The position numbers and the translations under genes are program-made. From Dehalobacter alkaniphilus (GTDB lineage Bacteria > Bacillota > Desulfitobacteriia > Desulfitobacteriales > Syntrophobotulaceae), in assembly GCA_040500365.1 (NCBI GenBank), contig CP148031.1, positions 1,302,001 to 1,366,000 on the forward strand: a DNA stretch of 64,000 nt, in the 5' to 3' direction. The notes under the pieces are model-generated. The model was not told the DNA's origin, ran no database searches, and was given only the letters and a program-made list of their open reading frames with translations. Below are positions 34,040 to 42,444 of this stretch, piece by piece (the first letter of the stretch is position 1; each line of letters begins with the position of its first letter).

Positions 34040-34306
34040 CTAAATCTTAAACAAAAACCATTTGCCGGTACCTGGTTCAAACTTCAATTCAAATACTTTT
34101 AGTAATCCGTTAATCGTACTCTGACAGCGAAATGTAATCATTTTATTGCCTGCCAATTTATCCTCGGACCTGAAACAGACCTGTTCAACGGTAATGATGG
34201 AAGGGGAATCATGTTCATCGATTCTAAACCTTAATGGTGTGGACATTCCGTCAATTTTGAAGGAGGCTATAACTTCGATGGGTTTCATTACGACTTTCAT
34301 AAGCAT
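34040..34306 (-). CDS. Small conserved protein upstream of dinB
   Basis: The 88-residue protein (MLMKVVMKPIEVIASFKIDG, ending GTGKWFLFKI) is predicted to be mostly beta strand. I know no function; the family is found beside dinB-type genes in Firmicutes. It is 12 bp upstream of dinB on the same strand and lies directly behind the LexA box, so it should be damage-inducible. Confidence 0.65.
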   Translation of the reverse strand: MLMKVVMKPIEVIASFKIDGMSTPLRFRIDEHDSPSIITVEQVCFRSEDKLAGNKMITFRCQSTINGLLKVFELKFEPGTGKWFLFKI

Positions 34307-34331
34307 CCCGCCTAAAAAACAGATTCACACA

Positions 34332-34343
34332 GAACGTGTGTTC
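34332..34343 (-). promoter_or_regulatory. LexA/DinR box
   Basis: GAAC-GTGT-GTTC (34332-34343) is a perfect Gram-positive SOS box (GAAC-N4-GTTC), 26 bp upstream of the 88-residue gene on the minus strand. It implies LexA control of that gene and dinB. Confidence 0.85.
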
Positions 34344-34346
34344 GTA

Positions 34347-34538
34347 TTATAGATTATACAGTTGCACTGAATATATGACAACATCTTGAGGGGTGGAAAT
34401 ATAAACCATAGATTGAATCATATACTCCTCCGGAGTTTTGTATCCATTACCGGCATGAAGCCTTTTTCTTTTGTAGTAGACCTCAATATACCAGAATATT
34501 TCAGATTTTGCCTGCTCCCTTCTTAGGAAAGTTCGTCT
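34347..34538 (-). pseudogene. IS3-family transposase (OrfB) C-terminal remnant
   Basis: On the minus strand the text SEIFWYIEVYYKRKRLHAG then YKTPEEY is the typical end of IS3-family OrfB, including the final residues of the DDE domain. Only about 60 residues remain; no start, no OrfA and no terminal repeats are visible. Confidence 0.75.
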
Positions 34539-34599
34539 AGTGACTGTAAGGCGTTTATATATCAATTCGGTATAATTAATTATGAGGGTGTGCAAAACA

Positions 34600-34655
34600 T
34601 ATGCAAAATAGCAGTATGTGTGTATAATAAATATACGTACATGTACATGTACGTA
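34600..34655 (+). promoter_or_regulatory. Promoter with 22-bp perfect palindrome (GntR operator 1)
   Basis: TATAAT (34623-34628) has a weak -35 (TATGCA at about 34600). Five bases after it starts TACGTACATGT-ACATGTACGTA (34634-34655), a perfect 22-bp palindrome that would cover the transcription start. Repression by the GntR protein encoded two genes later is the obvious model. Confidence 0.8.
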
Positions 34656-34669
34656 GGGGGGTGATGTTT

Positions 34670-35314
34670 TTGAGAAATAATCTTGTCGAATATGTCAGCG
34701 AACTGAATGTTGATAAAGCTGAGGCCGAAGTTAAGAAAATGCTTAATGAAGGTGTATCCCCGAAAGAAATCTATCAGTCTATGCTGGACGGATTATATGA
34801 AATCGGCAAGAAATACGAGGCGGGAGAATCCTTTATTGGAGATCTTATTGTATCCGGGATGTTAATGAAAGAGGTCTTGTCAATTGACGAGATGAAAACA
34901 TACAATACAAATAAATACACTACATATAAAGGACGAATCCTTATGGGGACTGTATCTGAAGATATCCATGATATTGGCAAGGACATCATGATTGAAATGT
35001 TGACTGCAGAAGGTTTTAAAGTTATGGATTTAGGAGTCGATGTAAGGCCGGAAAAATATGTGGAGGCAATTATAGCATTTAAACCACATATTGTGGGTAT
35101 CAGCTGTGTGCTGACTACATCGATCAATTATATATTTGAAACAATTAAAGCAATAGAGAAGTCGGGACATAGAGATTCACTTAAGATAATTGTGGGTGGA
35201 GCTGTAATAAATAAGAAATGTTACCGCATTGGTAATGCAGATGCTACTACCAATGACGCTTACGAAGGACTTCATATATGTGAAAATTGGATTAAGGAAA
35301 TGGACGTAAGGTAG
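34670..35314 (+). CDS. Corrinoid-binding methyltransferase protein (MtaC/MttC type) (1)
   Basis: The ribosome site GGGGGGTGAT favours TTG 34670; ATG 34664 or GTG 34661 are alternatives. The protein of about 215 residues has the helical cap (about 1-85) and a cobalamin-binding Rossmann domain with DIHDIGKD, whose His is the lower cobalt ligand, then GISCVLTTS and GGAVINKK. Such proteins shuttle a methyl group between a substrate-specific methyltransferase and tetrahydrofolate. It is the first gene behind GntR operator 1. The C-terminal conserved Gly-rich region is slightly diverged. Confidence 0.88.
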   Translation: MRNNLVEYVSELNVDKAEAEVKKMLNEGVSPKEIYQSMLDGLYEIGKKYEAGESFIGDLIVSGMLMKEVLSIDEMKTYNTNKYTTYKGRILMGTVSEDIHDIGKDIMIEMLTAEGFKVMDLGVDVRPEKYVEAIIAFKPHIVGISCVLTTSINYIFETIKAIEKSGHRDSLKIIVGGAVINKKCYRIGNADATTNDAYEGLHICENWIKEMDVR

Positions 35315-35320
35315 AGGATT

Positions 35321-36046
35321 ATGACGAATGTACTTTATTTAACGATTGTTGAGGAAATTAAAAAGAAAATAATGGAAGGTTTGATAATACCAGGTGATAT
35401 GCTAAAATCTGAATCTGAAATGATGAAAGAGTATTCTGTCAGCAGAATGACGATCAGGAAAAGCCTTTCGCTGCTCTCAAACGAAGGATATATATACTCT
35501 GTTCCCGGAAAAGGTAACTTTGTCAGAAAGCCTGAAATCGATATTTTTCAGCTTCGATTTAGCGATTTTGATTCCCTTGCCTGTGAAACTGATGAAATCA
35601 AGCTGATTTCAGTAAGAGTGGAAGAGCCTGACCCGGAGACAAGATACGAATTTGGTATGAAGTCAGGCGATCAGGTGGTTGTTCTTGAGAGGCTGTCTTT
35701 TTGCGAGCACAAACCAATAGCGCTTGAAATTGTTATCTCACCGTATATATCGAAGAAGCCTGTTGTTGAAGATATACTCAACTTTGCCAATTATTCCAAA
35801 GCTTTAGAATCAAAATTGGCCTTTAGCATCAGAAAGGAACTTGAAATCAACGTTATTGCAGCTCCTCTAAATGTAGCAAAATGCCTGGAAACTCAACCAG
35901 GAGATGCCATTTTTTTAATCAATAAGAAGATAATAAAGAGAGATACAAATCAGATACTTAATATCAATAGGTTTTATATAAAAAAACAATACTATTCAAT
36001 AAAAGCAGCGACTCCTGAGGAGGATGACAGCAGAAAAATATTTTAA
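35321..36046 (+). CDS. GntR/HutC-family regulator with UTRA domain
   Basis: The 241-residue protein has an N-terminal winged helix (ILKIEGLIIPGDMLKSESEMM-like, with SRMTIRKSLSLLSNEGY about 42-58 and the VPGKGNFV wing) and a C-terminal UTRA effector domain (VVVLERLSFCEHKPIALEI). It lies 6 bp after the corrinoid protein gene and ends on a terminator. Two matching palindromes at 34634 and 36125 are its likely operators. The effector may be the methylated substrate or a corrinoid-related compound (inference). Confidence 0.88.
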   Translation: MTNVLYLTIVEEIKKKIMEGLIIPGDMLKSESEMMKEYSVSRMTIRKSLSLLSNEGYIYSVPGKGNFVRKPEIDIFQLRFSDFDSLACETDEIKLISVRVEEPDPETRYEFGMKSGDQVVVLERLSFCEHKPIALEIVISPYISKKPVVEDILNFANYSKALESKLAFSIRKELEINVIAAPLNVAKCLETQPGDAIFLINKKIIKRDTNQILNINRFYIKKQYYSIKAATPEEDDSRKIF

Positions 36047-36068
36047 GCCCGAGGGGCTTTTTTTTTAT
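36045..36068 (+). terminator. Rho-independent terminator after gntR
   Basis: AAGCCC (36045-36050), loop GAG, GGGCTT (36054-36059), then a T-run. The stop codon of the GntR gene lies inside the first arm. Confidence 0.85.
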
Positions 36069-36090
36069 TGCAAAGGCATTAAATTTTATA

Positions 36091-36146
36091 TTGACATGAT
36101 TAAATATAGGGAATATATTATACATACATACATATACGTACAGGTA
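36091..36146 (+). promoter_or_regulatory. Consensus promoter with GntR operator 2
   Basis: TTGACA (36091-36096), 17 bp, TATATT (36114-36119). Five bases later the sequence TACATACATATACGTACAGGTA (split here: TACATACATAT, 36125-36135; ACGTACAGGTA, 36136-36146) matches operator 1 at 16 of 22 positions. The gap between -10 and operator is identical at both sites. Confidence 0.75.
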
Positions 36147-36163
36147 AGTAAATGAGGTGTGTC

Positions 36164-36763
36164 GTGAGCAAGATTTTTTTAACTTCTGGATTTCTCGGTT
36201 CAGGAAAAACTACATTTATTAAAGAACTGATAGAGTATCTTTCATCAAAAAATATAAAAGTTGCGCTAATCATCAATGAAGTGGGAGAAATAGGGATAGA
36301 CAACAGATACATGAAGCAGCTTGGATACAATGTATGGGAAATTTTTGGCGGCTGTATATGCTGTACTATGGCATCTGGTCTGGAATCCACTCTGAAGCAA
36401 CTTGAAGTCTATAATCCGGATGTTATTGTAATCGAACCCAGTGGCGCTGCAGACCCTGGAATAACAATAAATTCACTAAGCAATCTCGGAATTGACAGAA
36501 AACAAATCTCTGATTTTTTTATATTTGATCTAACCAGGCTCGATATGTTCCTTACAGTATTGGGACCGCTCCTTTTCGCTAGCATTGAGAAAGCGGATTT
36601 TATTCTGATAAATAAGCTTGAACTTGTAGATGAGCAGGTTGTAAAAGCTGCTTATGAGGTTCTGAAGGAACAGAATGCAACTTGTCCTGTGATCACAATT
36701 TATGAGAGTGTCTACATAAATCCACAACTTAAAGAAAAAATAGACAATATTTTGAGGAATTGA
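36164..36763 (+). CDS. CobW/HypB-like GTPase
   Basis: I start it at GTG 36164 because GAGGTG lies just upstream; ATG 36152 has none. The 199-residue protein has Walker A TSGFLGSGKTT (about 6-16), the metal-binding GGCICCT motif (CxCC) and the NKLE base-specificity motif. CobW-family GTPases deliver metals, often to B12-dependent or zinc enzymes. The usual C-terminal CobW domain is missing, as in HypB-like short forms. Second gene set of the corrinoid methyltransferase regulon, behind operator 2. Confidence 0.85.
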   Translation: MSKIFLTSGFLGSGKTTFIKELIEYLSSKNIKVALIINEVGEIGIDNRYMKQLGYNVWEIFGGCICCTMASGLESTLKQLEVYNPDVIVIEPSGAADPGITINSLSNLGIDRKQISDFFIFDLTRLDMFLTVLGPLLFASIEKADFILINKLELVDEQVVKAAYEVLKEQNATCPVITIYESVYINPQLKEKIDNILRN

Positions 36764-36772
36764 GGGGTTTGC

Positions 36773-37204
36773 ATGTATCAGAATGAATTCAATCCTATTA
36801 CATTTATCTTAGAACTAAAATTGCCGGACCCAACAATTGTGAAAAGATGGACAGATATTACTAGCTACATAATTGAAAAGTATGCTCAAGAATTATCAAA
36901 AAATGATGACGTTTTTATTGGACATATCAAAGCTATTTTCACAGGCGGGGAAAAGGATTATATAAAGCTGAGCATATATAGAAAAGATATCCCCGTAAAC
37001 TCCGAGTGCTCGGGCGACGGAACATACAACGAAATAAAGCTGATAATAAACTCTATTGTTCACAATGTCGATGAGGAAACCTCAATTCGGACGTTGGATC
37101 AAATATGTGATAAATGTAGAAAACAGTTTCTGATCGGTTACGATGTAAAACTAGAAAGCCATAAAGAGCATAGTCAGTACAATGGACATGTCCATGACAA
37201 TTAA
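36773..37204 (+). CDS. Uncharacterised protein of the corrinoid methyltransferase operon
   Basis: The 143-residue protein has no family I recognise. It contains a CDKC pair near residue 119 and a His-rich end (HKEHSQYNGHVHDN), both plausible metal ligands, and a central beta-rich part. It lies 9 bp after the CobW-like GTPase, so it may be its metal-binding partner or substitute for the missing CobW C-terminal domain. AATTGAGGGG is the ribosome site. Confidence 0.6.
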   Translation: MYQNEFNPITFILELKLPDPTIVKRWTDITSYIIEKYAQELSKNDDVFIGHIKAIFTGGEKDYIKLSIYRKDIPVNSECSGDGTYNEIKLIINSIVHNVDEETSIRTLDQICDKCRKQFLIGYDVKLESHKEHSQYNGHVHDN

Positions 37205-37211
37205 TCTCTTC

Positions 37212-37247
37212 ACCATTAGTAAATGGTATTAACTCTCGGGAGTTAAT
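37212..37247 (+). repeat. Two tandem stem-loops between genes
   Basis: ACCATT-AGT-AAATGGT (37212-37227) is followed immediately by ATTAACTC-TCGG-GAGTTAAT (37228-37247), the second with a UNCG-type tetraloop. No T-run follows, so they more likely shape mRNA stability than terminate. Confidence 0.7.
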
Positions 37248-37282
37248 CATAAATCTAACAAAAGAAAGATGGAGGTTTTGAA

Positions 37283-37909
37283 ATGAACAGTATCGCACAA
37301 ATGCTAGCAAATCTTGAAGACGACAATCTAATGGCAGAAGTTCAGAAACAGCTGGAGAGCGGTGTAAGTCCGCTGAATATTCTAAAAGAATGTCAAGCAG
37401 GAATGATAGAAGTGGGAAACAAGTTCGCAAGTGGTGATTTCTTTGTGTCAGATCTTATGATGTCAGGAGCTATCTTCAAAGAAGCCGGCGAGCTGATAGC
37501 TCCCTATCTCAAGGGTCAAAGCGGAGAGAGCGCAGGAAAGGTTATCGTGGGGACAGTATTAGGAGATATTCACGATATTGGCAAAGACCTTGTAGTAGCT
37601 ATGCTTAGTGCTGGAAATTTCGAGGTTATCGATGTGGGAGTGGATGCTAGCCCTGAGGTATTTCTAAGCGCACTGAAGGAAAACCCGGATGTAACCGTCT
37701 TGGGACTTTCTTGTCTTCTGACAACCAGCTACGATGCTATTAAAGAAACTGTTGATGCGGTAACAGAAGCAGGGCTTAGAGACAAAGTCAAAATCATGAT
37801 CGGCGGCGGTCCGGTTGACCAAGGTGTGGTAGAATACTGCGGAGCAGATAGATTTGGCAAGGACGCACAGGATGCAGTCACGGTATGTAAGGAGCTGATG
37901 GGATTATGA
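37283..37909 (+). CDS. Corrinoid-binding methyltransferase protein (MtaC/MttC type) (2)
   Basis: The 208-residue protein follows GGAGG. The helical cap (about 1-85, CQAGMIEVGNKFASGDFFVSD) is followed by the B12 domain with GDIHDIGKDL (His ligand), GLSCLLTTSYDAI and IGGGPVDQG. It overlaps the next methyltransferase gene by 4 bp, marking a tightly coupled MT1-corrinoid pair. It is the more canonical of the two corrinoid proteins in this regulon. Confidence 0.93.
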   Translation: MNSIAQMLANLEDDNLMAEVQKQLESGVSPLNILKECQAGMIEVGNKFASGDFFVSDLMMSGAIFKEAGELIAPYLKGQSGESAGKVIVGTVLGDIHDIGKDLVVAMLSAGNFEVIDVGVDASPEVFLSALKENPDVTVLGLSCLLTTSYDAIKETVDAVTEAGLRDKVKIMIGGGPVDQGVVEYCGADRFGKDAQDAVTVCKELMGL

Positions 37910-39033
37910 TGCCAAGTAAGCTGTTTTTAGAGAGAAATGAAAAGATAGAAAAGACCATAAATTTTAAAAATGACAGCCCTACTACATGCTATGCAGGCGG
38001 AGCGACACCTGCCGGACATATGGGTATTACCATGGCAGAGTTTGCTAATAATCCTGACAAAAATGTTGAAACAACGATCGCATACATCAACGAAATTAAC
38101 GAGCTTGCTCCAATAGATTGTCTCAATATGTCTGGTGGCGGATTTATTAACGTCATCCTGTCGACTTTATGGCTGTCTAAAATAAACATGCCAGGGAGAG
38201 AACTTCCGGAAAACTCCTTATGGCAGGTTTCTGAGAAGAAAGTAATGGAGAATGAGGATTACGATCTGATATTAGATAAAGGATATCCAGCTCTGCAGCA
38301 GAAAATATTGCCAAAAGTTCTTGATATGAGTGAATTGGGAGAATTTATGGACTATTCGCAGAAGTTTGGACAAATCAATGCAGAAAAACATATATCGGCA
38401 GGTTATCCTTCCGTAAATACAGCAGCCTTCAGTCCTCCTTTTGAGATACTCTGTGGCGGTAGGTCAATGAACCAGTTTTTTATGGATTGCTATAAAATGC
38501 CGGATAAAGTTAAAGCTGCCCAGGATGCCATGATGCCCGCAATCATTGGAGATATGTTGAATATAATGAAAGCAACTCACGGAAAAGCTTGCTGGGTAGG
38601 CGGATGGAGAGGAGCAAGTGCACTTGTATCTCCAAAAATATGGAACAATCTTGTATGGCCATATATGAAAGAGATGGGTATGGCTCTGGTAGAAAATGGA
38701 TTTACCCCATGTTTTCACTTAGACCAGAACTGGGATAGAGATATAGAGAGGTTCCTAGAAATTCCCGAAAAAATGAGTATCCTGAACCTCGACGGAATGA
38801 CTGACATGAGAAATGCCAGAAAAGTATTGGGGGATCACGTTGCACTTATGGGAGATGTACCGTCGCAATTGCTTGCAACTGGAACACCGGAAACAGTCTA
38901 TAAATATGTCACGGATCTGATAGATGATATTGGATACAAAGGATTGTTTATAACACCTGGTTGCGACGCTCCTGCAAATGCCAAATTTGAGAATATGGTA
39001 GCCATGTTTAAAGCAGCTAAAGAATACAAGTAA
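37906..39033 (+). CDS. Uroporphyrinogen decarboxylase-fold corrinoid methyltransferase
   Basis: The 375-residue protein overlaps the corrinoid protein gene by 4 bp. Landmarks of the URO-D/MtaA-like fold include YAGGATPAGHMG, CLNMSGGGF, CGGRSMNQFFMDC, GFTPCFHLDQNWDRD and FITPGCDAPANA. The His/Cys in the last two are likely zinc ligands, although the classical HxC pair is not exact. It presumably transfers a methyl group from a substrate, for example a methoxylated aromatic, to the corrinoid protein; the substrate is unproven. Confidence 0.85.
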   Translation: MMPSKLFLERNEKIEKTINFKNDSPTTCYAGGATPAGHMGITMAEFANNPDKNVETTIAYINEINELAPIDCLNMSGGGFINVILSTLWLSKINMPGRELPENSLWQVSEKKVMENEDYDLILDKGYPALQQKILPKVLDMSELGEFMDYSQKFGQINAEKHISAGYPSVNTAAFSPPFEILCGGRSMNQFFMDCYKMPDKVKAAQDAMMPAIIGDMLNIMKATHGKACWVGGWRGASALVSPKIWNNLVWPYMKEMGMALVENGFTPCFHLDQNWDRDIERFLEIPEKMSILNLDGMTDMRNARKVLGDHVALMGDVPSQLLATGTPETVYKYVTDLIDDIGYKGLFITPGCDAPANAKFENMVAMFKAAKEYK

Positions 39034-39043
39034 GGAGTTAAGT

Positions 39044-39847
39044 ATGATATTCATTGGTGAAAAAATAAACGGCACAAGAAAAATTATCAAAGAAGCAATT
39101 ATAAGCAGAGATGCAAGCTATATACAGAGCATTGCACTTTCCCAAGCTGAATCGGGCGCAGATTTTCTGGATATCAATGCGGGAACAGATCCTGAAAGAG
39201 AAACGGACGATATTATCTGGCTAATAGAAACTGTTCAGGCTGTAACGGATACGCCCATATGTATTGATAGTTCAACTCCATCAGCGATAAAAGAAGCATT
39301 GAAAGTGGTTAAGTCCACCCCAATGATTAATTCCATCAATGGAGATAAGAAAAGACTCGATGATTTTTTACCCTTCATAAAAGAAAGGAACTGTCCTGTA
39401 ATTGCGCTGTCTATGGATGAATCAATGTCTGGCATGCCCAAATCAATTGAAGAAAGGATGCATGTGCTGGAGAATATTTTTGCGGCCACTCGGGCAATGG
39501 GTATAGAGGACAGCAAAATCTACATTGACCCGCTGATCATGTCAATAGCCACTGACCAGAAGGCGGGGAACGTTGTATTCGATTGCATAAGGACGATCCA
39601 TGCAACTTATCCTGAGGCTCATATTACTGGAGGCTTAAGCAACATTTCCTATGGACTCCCTAACAGAAGTCTGATTAACAGGACTTTTTTGACACTGGCG
39701 GTGGCTGCAGGAATGGATAGCGCGGTGGTTAATCCATCGGATACAAATCTCATCGAATCAATGTTTGCCACAAATCTTTTGCTTGGCAAAGATAAATTCT
39801 GCAGGAAGTATACAGTAGCTTCTAAAAACGAGTTTAAGAAAAAATAG
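39044..39847 (+). CDS. Methyltetrahydrofolate:corrinoid methyltransferase (AcsE/MtrH-like)
   Basis: The 267-residue protein has the pterin-binding TIM barrel: IGEKINGTRKIIKEAI at the start, SGADFLDINAGTDPERE, CIDSSTPSAIKEAL, INSINGDKKR, YIDPLIMSIATDQKAG and TGGLSNISYGLPNRS, the signature of methyltetrahydrofolate methyltransferases. It would move the methyl group from the corrinoid protein to tetrahydrofolate. It lies 10 bp after the URO-D gene with the site AAGGAG, completing an MT1-corrinoid-MT2 operon. A stem-loop follows at 39930. Confidence 0.92.
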   Translation: MIFIGEKINGTRKIIKEAIISRDASYIQSIALSQAESGADFLDINAGTDPERETDDIIWLIETVQAVTDTPICIDSSTPSAIKEALKVVKSTPMINSINGDKKRLDDFLPFIKERNCPVIALSMDESMSGMPKSIEERMHVLENIFAATRAMGIEDSKIYIDPLIMSIATDQKAGNVVFDCIRTIHATYPEAHITGGLSNISYGLPNRSLINRTFLTLAVAAGMDSAVVNPSDTNLIESMFATNLLLGKDKFCRKYTVASKNEFKKK

Positions 39848-39929
39848 ATTGTGACTTCAGTAAGTATAAATAATCATTATGTACTTCCACATGGATTATG
39901 TCGACTAATCTAATAGTTCTATACTTTTG

Positions 39930-39976
39930 CAGCCTAGACAAATGCCTTTAAAACAAAGGTATTTTGTCTAAGGCTG
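39930..39976 (+). terminator. Long stem-loop after methyltransferase operon
   Basis: CAGCCTAGACAAATGCCTTT pairs with AAAGGTATTTTGTCTAAGGCTG with small bulges (39930-39976). ATTT follows; it is likely a terminator, perhaps bidirectional. Confidence 0.7.
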
Positions 39977-40072
39977 TATTTAAATGTTAAGGTATGATTC
40001 TATTACTAAAACAAGGTCAGAAACCCCAGCATATTCAGAAATTATTTCAAGAGATAGATCATCATCGGTTAA
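39977..40072. other. Spacer with a short open frame
   Basis: A frame starting ATG at about 39989 runs some 40 codons (MILLLKQGQKPQHI...) into the methyltransferase remnant. No family was recognised and no ribosome site is seen. Confidence 0.3.
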
Positions 40073-40405
40073 ATGATTTTCAATATAGTCAATCACTTGG
40101 TCAAAGGCAGTACTGATAATATTCCGCTATCAGATGATTCGATTGATATTGTGCTTGCTTCATTAATATTACATGAAGTTCAGCCGTTATCCAGGACCAT
40201 GCGGCAAATTAACCGTGTGCTTAAAGAGAACGGGCAACTTTTGTGCTTGGAATATGAAAAAAGTGAAGGCGCAATGGATGGCCCTCCATTGCATATTAGG
40301 GTACCTTCATCGGTTATGGAGCAAGAGTTAGAAAAAGCCGGATTAAATGTAACACAGAAGGTATTTTTTAGAGACAATCTATATGTCATTACTGCTAAAA
40401 AGTGA
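40073..40405 (+). pseudogene. SAM-dependent methyltransferase, 5'-truncated
   Basis: The frame encodes the C-terminal half of a class I methyltransferase: STDNIPLSDDSIDIVLASLIL, HEVQPLSRTMRQINRVLKENG and the last strands. The SAM-binding GxGxG loop is missing and no ribosome site lies near 40073. About 100 residues are lost upstream. The downstream strand holds another remnant, so this stretch is decaying. Confidence 0.75.
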
Positions 40406-40453
40406 ATCACTATCATTTATCAATTAGAATGGTAATACCATGAATTAATTATT

Positions 40454-40705
40454 TCAAGTACTGATATCTTTTGTAGTTAGTTCAAAAATTGTACTAATTC
40501 TTTCTGAGAAAGACTTGGGCGTCATAAGGACATCAGACATTCGTGCGATTTTGAAGGTTCTATATGTGCTTCTGGTTAAGCAGAAGGCTTGCAGATACCA
40601 GGCGTTAATTTGGCGGCTTAGGATGGCGTCTTTTATAATATGAAATTGGAGATCTTGTTTTCATCGCTGCCCCAGAGACTGAAATCCACCTCAATCCAAC
40701 TCGTT
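40454..40705 (-). pseudogene. WYL-domain regulator remnant with frame disruptions
   Basis: On the minus strand SWIEVDFSLWGSDENKISNF and, after a frame change near 40635, AILSRQINAWYLQAFC then LTRSTYRTFKIARMS are recognisable as pieces of a WYL-type (YafY-like) regulator, ending at a stop at 40454. The central part is deleted and the N-terminal helix-turn-helix is absent. Confidence 0.7.
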
Positions 40706-40835
40706 TTATTTTGTGTTTAAGACTTCAAAATCGAGCTTAAGTTCTGAGGACGAATAGTGGTCAAAAGGATGTGGTTTTATAGATGGCGTTAGGAATATGC
40801 ATCTGTGCTGAGGTTGGATACAAAAACGTTGATTT

Positions 40836-41618
40836 TTACACCCGCTTTTTATACGCCCTCATCGCGAAGATATAGGCCACAAACATAATTCCAACGCACC
40901 ACGCAAGAGCAACCCATATATCATTACCAACCGGTTGGTTGGACAATAACGCTCGGATGGCTTCCACGATCGAGGTCACCGGCTGATTTTCGGCAAAGGC
41001 GCGAACGACCGCCGGCATCGTCTCGGTCGGCACAAAGGCCGAACTGATAAACGGCAGGAAGAGAAGCGGATAGGAAAAGGCACTTGCACCGTCCACTGAT
41101 TTGGCGGACAGTCCGGCAATCGCTGCGATCCAGGTCAGGGCAAGGGTAAACAGCGCGAGTATACCCGCCACGGCAAGCCATGACAATACGCCTGCTGACG
41201 AGCGAAAGCCCATAATGAGCGCTACGAGAATGATAACGACAACCGAAATCGCATTGGATACCAGCGAGGTCAGTACATGCCCCCACAGCGCAGCCGAACG
41301 CGCAATCGGCATCGAGTGGAAGCGCTCAAATATGCCCCGCTGCATATCCATAAACAGGCGGAAAGCTGTATACGCTATACCGCTGGCAATCGCAATCAAC
41401 AGGATACCGGGCAGCAGATAATTCACATAGTTATCCGTGCCGGCTTGAATGGCACCGCCGAACACATAGACGAACAGCAGCATAAACGCTATCGGCATGA
41501 TAGTGACCGTGATGATGGTGTCCATGCTGCGGAAAATATGGCGCATAGAACGTCCCAGCATAACGCTCATATCGCTGAAAAAGTGTTGCTTTACTGTATT
41601 CATTTTTATCGCTTCCAT
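40836..41618 (-). CDS. ABC-2 type transporter permease (drug/lantibiotic exporter)
   Basis: The 260-residue membrane protein has about six hydrophobic segments (for instance PIAFMLLFVYVFGGA, LLPGILLIAIASGIAY, AISVVVIILVALIMGF) and the family motif RFHSMPIARSA before the third. It belongs to the ABC-2 group paired with daunorubicin-type ATPases. It is the last gene of a five-gene minus-strand operon under a PadR regulator. DNA here is richer in GC than the neighbourhood, which suggests transfer. Confidence 0.9.
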   Translation of the reverse strand: MEAIKMNTVKQHFFSDMSVMLGRSMRHIFRSMDTIITVTIMPIAFMLLFVYVFGGAIQAGTDNYVNYLLPGILLIAIASGIAYTAFRLFMDMQRGIFERFHSMPIARSAALWGHVLTSLVSNAISVVVIILVALIMGFRSSAGVLSWLAVAGILALFTLALTWIAAIAGLSAKSVDGASAFSYPLLFLPFISSAFVPTETMPAVVRAFAENQPVTSIVEAIRALLSNQPVGNDIWVALAWCVGIMFVAYIFAMRAYKKRV

Positions 41619-41667
41619 TTACTTCTCCTCCTTTTTACCGCTCTTTGCCATCCATGGCACCGCGGCA

Positions 41668-42435
41668 TTAGTCCATCCGTGGACGTTTGCCGATGATGGC
41701 CAGGAATATCTCTTCCAAGGTCGGTTGTTTTTCCACATACTCCACCTTAGCGGGCGGGAACAGCTTTTTCAGCTCAGCAAGCGTGCCGCTGATGATAATC
41801 CGGCCTTCATGCAGAATGGCAATCCGGTCGGCGAGCTGTTCAGCTTCCTCCAAATACTGTGTCGTTAAAAATACTGTCGTGCCGTGGCCGGCAAGCTCTT
41901 TGACCGTCTTCCAAACCTCGATGCGCCCCTCGGGGTCAAGCCCGGTGGTCGGCTCGTCAAGAAAAATGAGCTGCGGTTTCCCTGCCAGGCTCATGGAGAT
42001 GTCCAGCCTACGGCGCATACCGCCCGAATAGGTGGAAACTCTGCGGTCAGCGGCCTCGTTCAGACCGAAGCGGTTCAGTAAATCATCCGCGACTTGACGG
42101 GGATTTTTGAGGTGCCTGAGCCTCGCGATCATGATCAAATTTTCCCGTCCGGTCAAAATCTCGTCCACGGCGGCAAATTGACCGGTCAGGCTGATCGACT
42201 GCCTCACATTGTCAGGCCTTGAAGCAACATTGAAGCCGTTGACGGTGGCAGTTCCGCTATCCTGTTTGAGCAGCGTGGTGAGGATTTTGACAATCGTTGT
42301 CTTGCCCGAACCATTGGAGCCGAGCAGGGCGAAAATACTGCCTTTTTCCACCTCGAAATCCACGCCCTTCAGGACATGAAGCTGCTTGTAAGACTTTTGC
42401 AGCGCTTTCACTTGGATTGCTTTTTCCATCCCCAT
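41668..42435 (-). CDS. ABC transporter ATP-binding protein (daunorubicin type)
   Basis: The 255-residue protein has Walker A GSNGSGKTT (about 40-48), Q-loop LTGQFAAVDE, signature YSGGMRRRLD, Walker B LIFLDEPTTGLDP and the H-loop TTQYLEEAEQ. It energises the ABC-2 permease encoded next. The C-terminal extension (about 215-255) is short, like DrrA. The likely cargo is a hydrophobic drug or peptide; which one is unknown. Confidence 0.95.
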   Translation of the reverse strand: MGMEKAIQVKALQKSYKQLHVLKGVDFEVEKGSIFALLGSNGSGKTTIVKILTTLLKQDSGTATVNGFNVASRPDNVRQSISLTGQFAAVDEILTGRENLIMIARLRHLKNPRQVADDLLNRFGLNEAADRRVSTYSGGMRRRLDISMSLAGKPQLIFLDEPTTGLDPEGRIEVWKTVKELAGHGTTVFLTTQYLEEAEQLADRIAILHEGRIIISGTLAELKKLFPPAKVEYVEKQPTLEEIFLAIIGKRPRMD

Positions 42436-42444
42436 ATCACCCCT

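Noticed and set aside
41101..42081. Plus-strand open frames across the ABC exporter genes
   Set aside because: They are antisense shadows of well-supported minus-strand transporter genes.
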